Origin: Acidobacteriaceae bacterium
Lineage (GTDB): Bacteria; Acidobacteriota; Terriglobia; Terriglobales; Acidobacteriaceae
DNA: 46,342 nucleotides
NCBI GenBank assembly: GCA_003151155.1
Contig: PLWX01000222.1
Span: 18,964-65,305 of the forward strand
Direction: 5' to 3'
In this document: in pieces, positions 25,483-35,070 of the stretch
How positions within the stretch are numbered: the first letter of the stretch is position 1
How the letters are laid out: every line of letters begins with the position of its first letter
Position numbers and translations under genes: made by a program
Notes under the pieces: generated by a model
What the model saw: only the letters and a program-made list of their open reading frames with translations
Database searches by the model: none
Told to the model about the DNA's origin: nothing

Positions 25483-28400
25483 TCAGTACAGAAACTTGAG
25501 CGCGAATTGCACCAGCCTTGGTGGTTCTGCCGCCAGAATCTGATTGAATGTCGGCGAACTGATATCGCTGTTGGGCAAGTGGAAATTGGTGTGATTCAGA
25601 ATGTTGAAGAACTCCGCACGAAATTGAAGCTCTTTTGATTCCGCCACGCGAATGTTCTTGGAAGCGGAGAAGTCCCAATTCGTGTAACGCGGTCCTAACG
25701 CGATGTTGCGGCCGGCGGTACCGAATTGCTGCACCGGCGAGTTGGGGTCTGGGTTAATTCGCACGAAAGCATCCGCATTAAGCCATGCACCGACGGTACG
25801 CGGCCCTGCGTTTGGATTCTGCCCAGCTACCAGGTCGGGACGGTTCGCCGAAAATCCCGTGATTTCAGGAGCCCCACCTTGCTCCGACACATCCCTCGAA
25901 TCGAAGACGGTGAAGGGCGTCCCACTCATCGCGGTTACGATTCCGTTGAGTTGCCACCCACCTAAAGCATGCTGATACCAGCCTTGCTGCTGTTGCCAGA
26001 ACGGAAGGCTCCACTGATAGCTGAACACGAAGCGGTGACGCGCGTCGAAAAGTGAAGGGCCGCGCTCGGCGGCGAGGTTGAAAGGATTCTGCGCGAGATC
26101 ATTCTCCCCGGCTACTTGGATCGAGCCGGATCCGGAGATGTTAAACGAAGAGACATCGTCGATCGCTTTCGAGTAGGTGTATGACGCGAGGAAGGAAATT
26201 CCATGGCTGAAGCGCTGCTGGAGGCTGGCTTCCAAGGCGTTATAAGAAGAATTAGCGATACCCGAAATCAAGCCCGTCGAAGAAAACTTGCACGTGCTTG
26301 GAGGGTCGGCCAATGTGCATCCTGAATAAAGCCGCCGTTGGTCGGCGTTGTCCGTGGTCGAGATCGGATTGCCGCTCGAGTCCACGCCAGGGATATAGAC
26401 GGCAGGATTGCCCTCTACAAAACGCGGCAGCTTGGTCCCCTTCGTCCCCACGTAGCCGACTTCCAGCAGCAGGTCCTTGCTCAAGGATCTCTGAACGTTG
26501 AGGTCCCAATCCTGCGTGTACGGTAACGGCAGGTTCGGAGCCAGGGTCAGGTTCGTGAGAGGCGTTGCAAAGGAATTGGCCGGCGGCGGATTGCCGTTGT
26601 AAGGATCGGCAAAGTTGAGTGGCTGGCTCGGACTAAGACTGATCTGTTCCGTCTGCAGGTAGGGCGGTGCGCTGATCGGGGATTGCAGTGGACCTCCCTG
26701 GCCCGTGTAGTAGGGCTCATAGAAGATTCCGTAAGCCGAAGTGACCAGCCAGTTTCCGCTTCCGGTTGGATCCCATGCCACGCCTACGCGCGGAGCAAAG
26801 GCTTTCTTAAACGTAGGGATCAATCCCGCGGGTACGCCTTTGTCGCCCGGGTAGAGCAATCCCTCCGGAGCGTTGGGCATAACGGTGGATTGGCGTCCAG
26901 GTATCCAAAGCGTTTGTCGGTTATGAATTTCGGTGTATGGGAAAGGCAGATCGTAGCGCAAACCCAAGTTTAGGGTGAGCCGCGATGTAGCTTTGTAGGT
27001 GTCTTGCACATAACCGTTCAGCGATTTGCCGTTGATCCCGCGACCGAAATCGCCACGTCCCTGCAGGAAGAAAACGGGTTGACCTACCAGGAAGCTGGCA
27101 AAGGCATCGGACAATGGGAAGGGTGCGACCACAAAGAATCCGTTGGTGGCAATGCCTTGTAGCACGTTGATGTGCTGGTGTTCGAAGCCACCGCCGAATT
27201 TCAACTCGTGTCGGCCACGAACCCAACTCAACGATCCACTGTAATCGTAGACATTCTCAAAGCTATTACGCGGTCCGGTGATGGGATCGCCTACCGTCGT
27301 ATAACCATTGACCTGGATAAACGGAGGCCCAACGGCAACGTCAAGACTGGGCTGGTAAGTAAAGCCGAGAGCGGATGGCGGGGTGTGGTTCGTGCGTTCT
27401 CCGAAAAGGAATTTGTTGCGCAGGAAGGAAAAGCGCAAAACGCCAACCATGGATGGAGTGAAAGTATGCGTTTCCTGGGCAACGAAATCTTGTGCCCGAT
27501 GATTCTCGCCTATCGGGAAGCCCGGTACGCTCGCTCCCGCGGGGGAGAGCGGATCAAAACCTGTGTCATCACTGATCATGTAGCGAAAGTTCAAGGCATC
27601 GTTGACCGACAGATAATGGTCTATTCGGAGTCCGCCTTCGTCCGAGTCATCACGCTTGGTTTGCGTGGAATTAAATGTGTTGAGTCCGCTGTTCGGCAAC
27701 GGAAAAAGGCTCAAGAGGTTTTGAGCGAACGAGTTCAGGAAGGGCGGTGGCAGCTGATTGAACGGGAACGCGGTTGGCGGATTCGTGACCAGAAGTGCGA
27801 GTTGGTGGGCAGGATTACTGCAGAAGCCAGCGCTGTTGAACGATTCACCCTGCGCAGCGTTGCACAGCTCGGAAAAATCTCCGCTTCTTTCTTTCACGGA
27901 AGGCACTGTGGCGCCTGCGGTTTCACCCTGGCGGTTGCGAAAGCCCTCGTAAAATGCAAAGAAAAACGTCTTGTCTTTTCGAATCGGGCCCCCGATGGTG
28001 GCGCCGAATTGATTTTGCTTCAATGGTTCGGTCGTCTGTGCAAAGTAATTCTTCGCATCGAATGCGTCGTTGCGCAGGAACTCCCACAACGCTCCATGGA
28101 CTCGGTTGGTCCCTGATTTCGTAACGATATTCGTGGTCGAACCGAGACTGTTGCCGAATTCCGCGCTGGCATTGTGGGTGAGGATTCTGAATTCGCTGAT
28201 CGCGTCCACCGGCGGCTTTAGGACGAAGCCTCCGTCCACGCCATTGAAGTTATTGGCACCATCGATAAGAAAGTTGTTCGACTCCGGACGCTGACCGTTC
28301 ACTGCGTATGACTGTCCTTCACGCAAGGAAGATCCGGCTTCCTTCAATCCCGGCGTCAAAGGGACAACACCCGGCTGCAATGTGCCTAGCTGAGAAAAAT

Positions 28401-28851
28401 TGCGACCATCCAGGGGAAGATCTACGATCTCGCGTTCGAGAACAACCTTGCCAAGGCTGGTTACCGTGTCCTGGATCATCTGAGCGTCAGCGGTAACTGC
28501 AACCTGCTGGGTTTCGGCGCCCACCGCAAGGTGAACCGTGATCGTCGCAGTCTCGTTAACATTCAGGGTAATTCCTTGCTGCAGATACTTCTGGAAACCG
28601 TTGCCCTCTACGGTCAATTCATAGTGCCCGATCGGCAACTCCAGCAGAACGTATGCGCCTGTGCGATCCGTTGTTGCAGTCCGCGTAAATCCAGTTTCCG
28701 TCTGCTTTGCGGTCACCGAAGCGCCTTGCAGGACAGCGCCACTGACATCAACGACAGTTCCCCGGATGCTGGCAGTGATTTGCTGTGCAAACACGTTGAG
28801 TGCAAACAGCATTAGGACCGGCAGGCACAGGATTCTTCCAGAACTCCACAT
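25483..28851 (-). CDS. TonB-dependent receptor, Oar-like, with carboxypeptidase-regulatory-like domain
   Basis: About 1122 residues from the ATG MWSSGRILCLPVLMLFALNV at 28851, with GGAG just upstream; a longer frame starts at 28938. Signal peptide, then a carboxypeptidase-regulatory-like beta-sandwich (ASIRGTVVDVSGAVLQGASV, GAYVLLELPIGHYELTVE), then a plug domain (PLDGRNFSQLGTLQPGV, QRPESNNFLIDGANN) and a large beta-barrel ending in a terminal aromatic (VQFALKFLY). This is the Oar-type architecture expanded in Acidobacteriota. It should import or bind a large substrate at the outer membrane. It is convergent with the glucan synthase gene and divergent from a second receptor, and has no enzyme partner on its own strand. 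Confidence 0.93.
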   Translation of the reverse strand: MWSSGRILCLPVLMLFALNVFAQQITASIRGTVVDVSGAVLQGASVTAKQTETGFTRTATTDRTGAYVLLELPIGHYELTVEGNGFQKYLQQGITLNVNETATITVHLAVGAETQQVAVTADAQMIQDTVTSLGKVVLEREIVDLPLDGRNFSQLGTLQPGVVPLTPGLKEAGSSLREGQSYAVNGQRPESNNFLIDGANNFNGVDGGFVLKPPVDAISEFRILTHNASAEFGNSLGSTTNIVTKSGTNRVHGALWEFLRNDAFDAKNYFAQTTEPLKQNQFGATIGGPIRKDKTFFFAFYEGFRNRQGETAGATVPSVKERSGDFSELCNAAQGESFNSAGFCSNPAHQLALLVTNPPTAFPFNQLPPPFLNSFAQNLLSLFPLPNSGLNTFNSTQTKRDDSDEGGLRIDHYLSVNDALNFRYMISDDTGFDPLSPAGASVPGFPIGENHRAQDFVAQETHTFTPSMVGVLRFSFLRNKFLFGERTNHTPPSALGFTYQPSLDVAVGPPFIQVNGYTTVGDPITGPRNSFENVYDYSGSLSWVRGRHELKFGGGFEHQHINVLQGIATNGFFVVAPFPLSDAFASFLVGQPVFFLQGRGDFGRGINGKSLNGYVQDTYKATSRLTLNLGLRYDLPFPYTEIHNRQTLWIPGRQSTVMPNAPEGLLYPGDKGVPAGLIPTFKKAFAPRVGVAWDPTGSGNWLVTSAYGIFYEPYYTGQGGPLQSPISAPPYLQTEQISLSPSQPLNFADPYNGNPPPANSFATPLTNLTLAPNLPLPYTQDWDLNVQRSLSKDLLLEVGYVGTKGTKLPRFVEGNPAVYIPGVDSSGNPISTTDNADQRRLYSGCTLADPPSTCKFSSTGLISGIANSSYNALEASLQQRFSHGISFLASYTYSKAIDDVSSFNISGSGSIQVAGENDLAQNPFNLAAERGPSLFDARHRFVFSYQWSLPFWQQQQGWYQHALGGWQLNGIVTAMSGTPFTVFDSRDVSEQGGAPEITGFSANRPDLVAGQNPNAGPRTVGAWLNADAFVRINPDPNSPVQQFGTAGRNIALGPRYTNWDFSASKNIRVAESKELQFRAEFFNILNHTNFHLPNSDISSPTFNQILAAEPPRLVQFALKFLY

Positions 28852-29468
28852 AGGTCTCCGCCTTTTCAGTTGAGGATCGTGACTAACATTTGAGACAAGC
28901 GACGAGCCGTTATATTTCCCAGGTCCGGGAAACCCCACAACGCTAAAGTTGTCGGATTATTTGAGCTTTTGGCTTTGGTGGCAATGATATGAAAGTACTA
29001 GTCGGATCCAATCTCTCGTAGTCAACCGAATCTCGCGCCTGCGGCGTGGCCCGCGCAGGGAATCAATGTGCGGGCGCTAGGATTTCACTCTCGGATCGAT
29101 TCGAAGGGCCGTCTAGACTGGGGTGCAGACCGTCGCCTTCGGCCCAACAATCTGTCGCCTATCAAACGCGAGAGATCGCACAAACCAGTCCGTCCCCTGC
29201 ACGTTGCTCGGAGGTAAATTCGGCTGTCAGCGGAGTCCTTTGACGAATGCAAGGTTCAGGCGAACTCAGACGATCACGTCTTCGCTGCAGGCGGCTCTTC
29301 AAAGTGCGCTTCATCGCGTTCTTCCGGAACTGAACCTCTGACAGCGGGCGTTATCAAAAAATATGCAACGCCACCACCGCGCGCGATGACATTCGCAAGA
29401 AATAATTGATTGACGAAAGATTTTGAAAGGGAGTAGCCTTTCATTCACTTCCGAATAGGAGCCGCCCG
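28852..29468. other. shared upstream region of two divergent TonB-dependent receptors
   Basis: A gap of about 617 bases holding both promoters. TTGACG near 29411 with an AT-rich stretch before the AGGAG at 29457 is a weak promoter candidate for the rightward gene. I see no clear operator palindrome, RNA gene or coding frame. Confidence 0.45.
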
Positions 29469-32400
29469 ATGATGCGTATTCCTATGTCAAACCAGGCATG
29501 CATTTTTCTGGTGACACTCTCCCTTTCTTTCGCTGGCGCCTTGATGGCTCAGTCAGCTTTCCAGGCGCAATTGCGGGGCGTGATTACGGATTCTTCCGGT
29601 GCGACCGTGGCAAACGCGACGGTAACAGTGACGGAGAGTGACACGAACCAAGCACACGTTGCCAGGACCGATTCTTCCGGTAGCTACATTATTCGGGCGC
29701 TTCGTCCTTCCGTTTATTCCGTCCGAGTGGAAGCGACGGGCTTTCGTCCGGAGTTGAAAGAGCGAGTGGTGCTGCAGGTCGATCAGGAGTCGAGTCTCAA
29801 CTTTACGGTTCGCCCGGCGGGCGTAACCGCAAGCGTTGATGTGACGGAAGCGCCGCCGGTACTCGATACGGACAGTGCCTCACTGGGCACGGATATTACA
29901 AACGATTATGTGAAGCAGATTCCTCTTCCCAACCGAAATTTCTTCGGGCTGGTTTTCTTGAATGCGGGGGTGAGTGAAGTTGCAGGGTCAGGAACGAACG
30001 ACAATTATCCTGCCGGCACAAATTTTGTTTCGAATGGTCAGCGCAACGCGACTGCAGAAGTTCGTCTCGACGGCTCGCTGATCAGCGCGCCGGAGCAAGG
30101 CGAAGGCGGCAACACAAATGTGTACTACGAACCCTCGGTCGAGGCCGTGCAGGAATTCAAAGTACAAGGGAGTGCGTATTCGGCTGAGTCCGGCAATAAC
30201 GGCGGCACCGTGGTCAACATGGCGCTGAAGAGCGGCACGAACAAGTTTCACGGAAGTGCGTGGTGGTTCGGTCAGCGCAGTTGGCTGGACGCAAATGACT
30301 TTTTTAGCAATCAAGCCGGACTGCCCAAACCCGACCACTCTCGCGACCAATACGGTTTTTCCGCGGGCGGCCCTATCAAGAAAAACAAAACGTTCTTCTT
30401 CTTTGATATCGAGCGCCAGAAAGAGGCCGATCCGGTCAACATCGTGGCCACAGTGCCCACCGCAGCCGAGCGTAAAGGAGACTTCTCCAACACTCTGATC
30501 ACGGATCCGAACTCAGGCGATGTTGTTTCCAACTTGATTTTCAATCCGTTCGACGTACATAACGGTACGAGAGCAGCGTTTTCGGGAAACATGATTCCAA
30601 TGGCAAATCAGGATCCAATTGGACAAAAGCTGCTCAACCTGTATCCTGCACCGAATCAGCCGGGCAACTCCGATGGCACGAACAATTTTCGGGACAATAC
30701 CATCGCCTCATCGACGGGCTATCAGTTCGACATCAAGGTCGATCACCAGCTAACGACCAACGGGCACATCGCCGGAAGGTACAGTCACGGAGGCGGATCT
30801 TTCAGCACGCCGACCATCCTGGGGGACGGTGAATTCAATGATGGCATCAGCGGCACGTCAAACGTAAACAATGCTGGACTGCAGTACGACTGGACGATTT
30901 CTCCAACTCTGTTGTTGAGCTCGCGCTTTGGCGTAGATCGAGTTTCGCAACCCGGCCACAGCAACAGTTATCCGACCGCGGCGTCCGTGGGGTTCCCGTC
31001 CGTGCTCGCGAACGCCAATCCCGGGATCGATCGCATGCCCGCACTCCTCACCGATTCGCCTTGGACATCACTGTTCGACCAGTGCTGCGCGGACACCTCC
31101 TTCGCGCACACACTCTACTCTTATTCCTCGGTCCTATCGTGGTCGCACGGGAAACATAATTTCAAGTTCGGTGGAGAGCAGAGGCAATTCTTCAATAATT
31201 TCCGGCAACCCAGCTATCCCACCGGCTACTTCCACTTCGCTCAAACGGTAACCGAACAAAACGTAGGTGCGTTCAATCCCGATGAGGGCAATCCCTTCGC
31301 GGATATGCTTCTCGGTATTGGCGACTACGGCGGCATATCGATATATCCCGCGGTCGCAAACAAGTCGATGGAGACAGCCTTTTATGTGCAAGACGAGTGG
31401 AAGGTTTCATCGAAGCTGACATTAAGCCTGGGTCTGCGCTATGAGTGGAGTACTCCCTACACCGAGCGCCACAACCAAATTCAATTCAGCGATTTCAGCG
31501 GCAAGAGTGGGATCAGCATACCAACCCTGAACTTCAACCAGGATGGCGTGAATGTCACCGCACCCTACGATGGATCGAATCTGCTTGGCACCACCGCATT
31601 TGCGAATTCCGATACGCGGCACGTTCCCGTCGACCGTAACAATTGGGCGCCCAGATTCGGTTTCGCCTACGCCATCACGCCGAATACAGTAGTGCGCGGC
31701 GGCGCGGGCATTTACTACGGGATGAACGTCGCCACCAACTTCCAATACGCCGGAACTGCCTATCGGAAAGATGGCAATATCAATTTCAGCCTGAACAATT
31801 TCCAAACCCAGTATGCGACCTTCGAAAATCCCTTTCCTGCTGGTCTTCCTGCGCCCGAGGGTGCGCAGTACGGCCCACTCGCGATGTGGGGATACGGCAA
31901 TCAGAACGATCTCGGCACCTCGCAGGCACAGAATGCAGACATTTACCAATGGAGCTTCGGAATTCAGCGGCTTCTTCCCTGGCAGACGGTCGTCTCCGTG
32001 GATTACTCCGCGAACCGCAGCACGCACCTGCCGTGGGGCGGCGCAGGTGGGCCTACCACCCGCAATCGCAACTACATTCCCTCATCGCTGCGGAGCCAAT
32101 TCAACACCCAGACGCTCTACAACGATCTTCACAGCAACGTGAACAATCCGTTTTACTCACTTTTCCAGGGACCCACCGCGATCTTCAACCAGCCGGATTC
32201 CATCTACAACAATTCGACGATTCCCTTGATAAATCTATTGCGCCCATATCCCCAGTTCGATGGGCCTTTCGAAGGATTGCCTTTGCTGGAAGCGTCTTCC
32301 TTCTACAACGCGCTTCAGATCCGCTTTCAAAAACGCATGTCCAATTACATCAGCTTTGAAGGCGGCTACACTTTCTCCAAGTCAACTGACGATTCTTCAG

Positions 32401-33047
32401 TTGGGCGGAACGGCTGGGTTGGTTCGCTTGCCTCTGATAATCCGCAGACGCTCGACAACCTGCAGTCAGAGCACTCAATTAGCGCCAACGATGCTACGAA
32501 TCGGCTTGCGTTTGCGATTATCGGAGACCTTCCCATAGGACGGGGACGATGGATTGGTTCAAGCATGAACCGCGTTCTTGATGGAGTCCTGGGGGGGTGG
32601 ACGCTTTCCAGTATCGTGACGCTGCAAACGGGCCAGCCGATCGCTATCGGCATGTCCCAGCCGACCTTGGATGATGGCACTCAGCGCCCCAACGTCATTT
32701 GCAATCCAAACAGCGGAATCAGCCCGCATCAGTCCGCATTTACCGGTCAGAGCGTATTCAACGCGGCATGTTTCGCCGACCCGGGATACGAGCAGGCCGG
32801 AAACGCGCCACGGTATTTTTCGAATTTGCGAACGGATGGCATTCACAACGTGGATTTCTCCTTCGCGAAGTCATTCGTACCTCGCGAAGGGATGAAGCTT
32901 GAAGTTCGCGGCGACTTTTTCAATTTCTTTAACACCCCTCGTTTTGCGTTGCCTGACACATTGTGGGGAGATTCGACCTTCGGACAAGTGAGTTCTACGC
33001 TTGGCAATCCCCGGCATGGGCAATTCGGCATTCGATTTGAGTTTTGA
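29469..33047 (+). CDS. TonB-dependent receptor, Oar-like, with carboxypeptidase-regulatory-like domain
   Basis: 1192 residues. The ATG at 29469 has AGGAG at 29457-29461, seven bases away. A signal peptide ends near GALMAQ/SAF. The carboxypeptidase-regulatory-like domain (LRGVITDSSGATVANATVTV, SGSYIIRALRPSVYSVRVEA) is followed by a plug (PLPNRNFFGLVFLNAGVSEV, NGQRNATAEVRLDG) and a long barrel ending GQFGIRFEF with terminal Phe. It heads a rightward run with two exported TIM-barrel proteins (gaps of 67 and 66 bases), like a polysaccharide-use locus in which the receptor takes in oligosaccharides released by nearby hydrolases. It is distinct in sequence from the leftward receptor. Confidence 0.93.
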   Translation: MMRIPMSNQACIFLVTLSLSFAGALMAQSAFQAQLRGVITDSSGATVANATVTVTESDTNQAHVARTDSSGSYIIRALRPSVYSVRVEATGFRPELKERVVLQVDQESSLNFTVRPAGVTASVDVTEAPPVLDTDSASLGTDITNDYVKQIPLPNRNFFGLVFLNAGVSEVAGSGTNDNYPAGTNFVSNGQRNATAEVRLDGSLISAPEQGEGGNTNVYYEPSVEAVQEFKVQGSAYSAESGNNGGTVVNMALKSGTNKFHGSAWWFGQRSWLDANDFFSNQAGLPKPDHSRDQYGFSAGGPIKKNKTFFFFDIERQKEADPVNIVATVPTAAERKGDFSNTLITDPNSGDVVSNLIFNPFDVHNGTRAAFSGNMIPMANQDPIGQKLLNLYPAPNQPGNSDGTNNFRDNTIASSTGYQFDIKVDHQLTTNGHIAGRYSHGGGSFSTPTILGDGEFNDGISGTSNVNNAGLQYDWTISPTLLLSSRFGVDRVSQPGHSNSYPTAASVGFPSVLANANPGIDRMPALLTDSPWTSLFDQCCADTSFAHTLYSYSSVLSWSHGKHNFKFGGEQRQFFNNFRQPSYPTGYFHFAQTVTEQNVGAFNPDEGNPFADMLLGIGDYGGISIYPAVANKSMETAFYVQDEWKVSSKLTLSLGLRYEWSTPYTERHNQIQFSDFSGKSGISIPTLNFNQDGVNVTAPYDGSNLLGTTAFANSDTRHVPVDRNNWAPRFGFAYAITPNTVVRGGAGIYYGMNVATNFQYAGTAYRKDGNINFSLNNFQTQYATFENPFPAGLPAPEGAQYGPLAMWGYGNQNDLGTSQAQNADIYQWSFGIQRLLPWQTVVSVDYSANRSTHLPWGGAGGPTTRNRNYIPSSLRSQFNTQTLYNDLHSNVNNPFYSLFQGPTAIFNQPDSIYNNSTIPLINLLRPYPQFDGPFEGLPLLEASSFYNALQIRFQKRMSNYISFEGGYTFSKSTDDSSVGRNGWVGSLASDNPQTLDNLQSEHSISANDATNRLAFAIIGDLPIGRGRWIGSSMNRVLDGVLGGWTLSSIVTLQTGQPIAIGMSQPTLDDGTQRPNVICNPNSGISPHQSAFTGQSVFNAACFADPGYEQAGNAPRYFSNLRTDGIHNVDFSFAKSFVPREGMKLEVRGDFFNFFNTPRFALPDTLWGDSTFGQVSSTLGNPRHGQFGIRFEF

Positions 33048-33114
33048 GACTTCACCGTCATCAGATTTCGATGCGCCTCGTCGAGAGGCGTTCTTTGCCT
33101 GCAATGGTGAGCAT

Positions 33115-35004
33115 ATGCAAAAAATAGTTCCTACAGTCCTTCTATTTCTCGCCTTTTCTACCTTGGGTTTCGGACAATCCGCCGAGCAGGATTGGACGAA
33201 TCACGTGCGCATTGGCGCATACGGCCTCGGTAGCGACAATGCCAATGCCATTGTTGAGGACGCGAGCCGAAGCCACGTCTTCGGGATCGAGGTGGATAAC
33301 GATATCCCCGGGCGCTACGAAAGCTATTTGGATCCCGCGGAAAAATTAGCAAACATTCGTGCGGTCGCGAAGAAAGCGCATGAGAAAGGCAACTATGCGT
33401 TTGTCTACATTGCCGGCACCGAATGCATCACCGCCAATGCCAGTTCCACGAAACATTCCTTGGCAAAGGATCACCCCGACTGGCTTCAGAGAAAAATCAC
33501 CGGTGAGCCTGCGGTCTTCGGAAGTGATGCAGCTTTTTGGATTACCAAGGGCGACGAAGATGTGTGGGTGAGTCCTTACGCCATCAAGTGGCGCAAGCTC
33601 TACATGCAACGCGTTCGAGAGATTGCAGGAACCGGCATTGACGGCATTTATGTCGATATTCCGTATTGGATGACGCACTTTACCGGATGGGAAGACACGT
33701 GGGCGAGCTTTGACGATTACACGGTTGCTGCGTTCAAGCGTGATAGCGGCCTCGATGCCCGGCACGACGTTAAGCTGAATGACTTTTCCGATCCCAATTT
33801 CCGCAAGTGGGTTGAGTTCCGCATTTCGACGATAACTGGCTTCCTGCAAGAAATCGTTCAAAACGCCAAGTCGGTGAACCCAAAGATCAAAGTGATCCCG
33901 GAGATCTACCCCGGGATTGAGCAGGAGGCCATCCGGGTAGGTGCGGATGTTTACAGTCTCTATCCCGTGGTTGACGCGATTGCCCATGAATACGAGTTCG
34001 GCGATGGCGATCACATGGCGTCATCTCGCTCGCAGTTGGACTGGTTCAACTATCAGGTCGGGATGCACACCTTCCGCGCATTTGCGCAAGGCAAAGCCAC
34101 GTGGATTCTGAATTACTCTTGGGATGGAGACAAGAACGTCGACGCGAAAGAAGCCATGAAGAACCTGGCGATGTCGGAGATCATGGCGGGCGCGAATTTC
34201 TGGGATGCGCCGGGACACTCGATGGCCGGATCGAACGATCTCGCGACCCGCACAAAGATCTTTAGCTGGATTGAGGCCAATGACAAGACCTTCAATTCAC
34301 CTCGCAAGCCGCTGCATCCGGTTGGAATCTATTTCTCACCGGCTACCAGGAATTTCTATCCCAGTGAGTTCCTCCGCTCGTATCGCGGCGTTCTGATTTT
34401 CCTCATGCAGAAACACCTGGAGTTTCAAGTCGTTACTCCCCGCACGCTAAGTGCTTTCCGGGGAGACACCCTGGTGTTGCCTGATGTCCATGTTTTTAGC
34501 GCGCAAGAAAATGAAGAGATTGATGCGTTTGTTAAGAGCGGAAAGCGACTGATCGTTACCGGCGATCAAAACGCAACGTTGGGACGAAGCGATGCGAACA
34601 TTCGTCGTTTTCCTTCGTGTCCTGGGGAGGCCTATACGGAGGCGTTAGAACGTTCGTTCGCCGCCGCGAATCCAGACTCGCAGAAGACTTTTCTCGAAGC
34701 TTTGAACCCTTCAAGTTCCATCGTCATTGAAGCGTCTCCGTTGGTGGCGACCTCCATCTCGCAAGTTGACGGCACTCCGCACGTGTTCTTCGCGAATTTT
34801 GCTGGGCTGCAACCAAAGGAGGTCGCATCGCAGGTTCCGCAAGAAAATGTTCGAATCACGGCAGAACGCGCCGGCGAAAAGGGCTACTTCTTGCCATTTC
34901 TAGGCGAGGTTCAAGAAATCCGTGGAGTTCGCTCCGCACGAGGCACAGTTTTCACCCTGCCTCCGATTGCCAAAGGCGCAGTCTTTTGGTGGAACGAAAA
35001 CTGA
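33115..35004 (+). CDS. secreted TIM-barrel protein, putative glycoside hydrolase (GHL6/GH42-trimerisation-like)
   Basis: 629 residues from the ATG at 33115; GGTGAG lies just upstream. Signal peptide MQKIVPTVLLFLAFSTLGFG/QSA. The N-terminal 380 residues have alternating strands and helices of a (beta/alpha)8 barrel: FGIEVDNDIP, NYAFVYIAGTEC, GIDGIYVDIPYWM near 176, KVIPEIYPG near 261, and AHEYEFGDGDH near 292. The acidic residues at strand ends in these motifs are candidate catalytic positions. A second domain (PVGIYFSPATRNFYPSEFLRS…, DTLVLPDVHVFSAQENEEI, GKRLIVTGDQ) looks like the class I glutamine-amidotransferase-like trimerisation domain seen behind GH42-type barrels. I cannot name the CAZy family. 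Context with the receptor supports a polysaccharide-degrading role. Confidence 0.8.
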   Translation: MQKIVPTVLLFLAFSTLGFGQSAEQDWTNHVRIGAYGLGSDNANAIVEDASRSHVFGIEVDNDIPGRYESYLDPAEKLANIRAVAKKAHEKGNYAFVYIAGTECITANASSTKHSLAKDHPDWLQRKITGEPAVFGSDAAFWITKGDEDVWVSPYAIKWRKLYMQRVREIAGTGIDGIYVDIPYWMTHFTGWEDTWASFDDYTVAAFKRDSGLDARHDVKLNDFSDPNFRKWVEFRISTITGFLQEIVQNAKSVNPKIKVIPEIYPGIEQEAIRVGADVYSLYPVVDAIAHEYEFGDGDHMASSRSQLDWFNYQVGMHTFRAFAQGKATWILNYSWDGDKNVDAKEAMKNLAMSEIMAGANFWDAPGHSMAGSNDLATRTKIFSWIEANDKTFNSPRKPLHPVGIYFSPATRNFYPSEFLRSYRGVLIFLMQKHLEFQVVTPRTLSAFRGDTLVLPDVHVFSAQENEEIDAFVKSGKRLIVTGDQNATLGRSDANIRRFPSCPGEAYTEALERSFAAANPDSQKTFLEALNPSSSIVIEASPLVATSISQVDGTPHVFFANFAGLQPKEVASQVPQENVRITAERAGEKGYFLPFLGEVQEIRGVRSARGTVFTLPPIAKGAVFWWNEN

Positions 35005-35070
35005 TGAGCGCTGATATCCCCTACATCCTGACTTTAGAATCGCAGCCCGACGGAAGGCGGAACACTTTCG

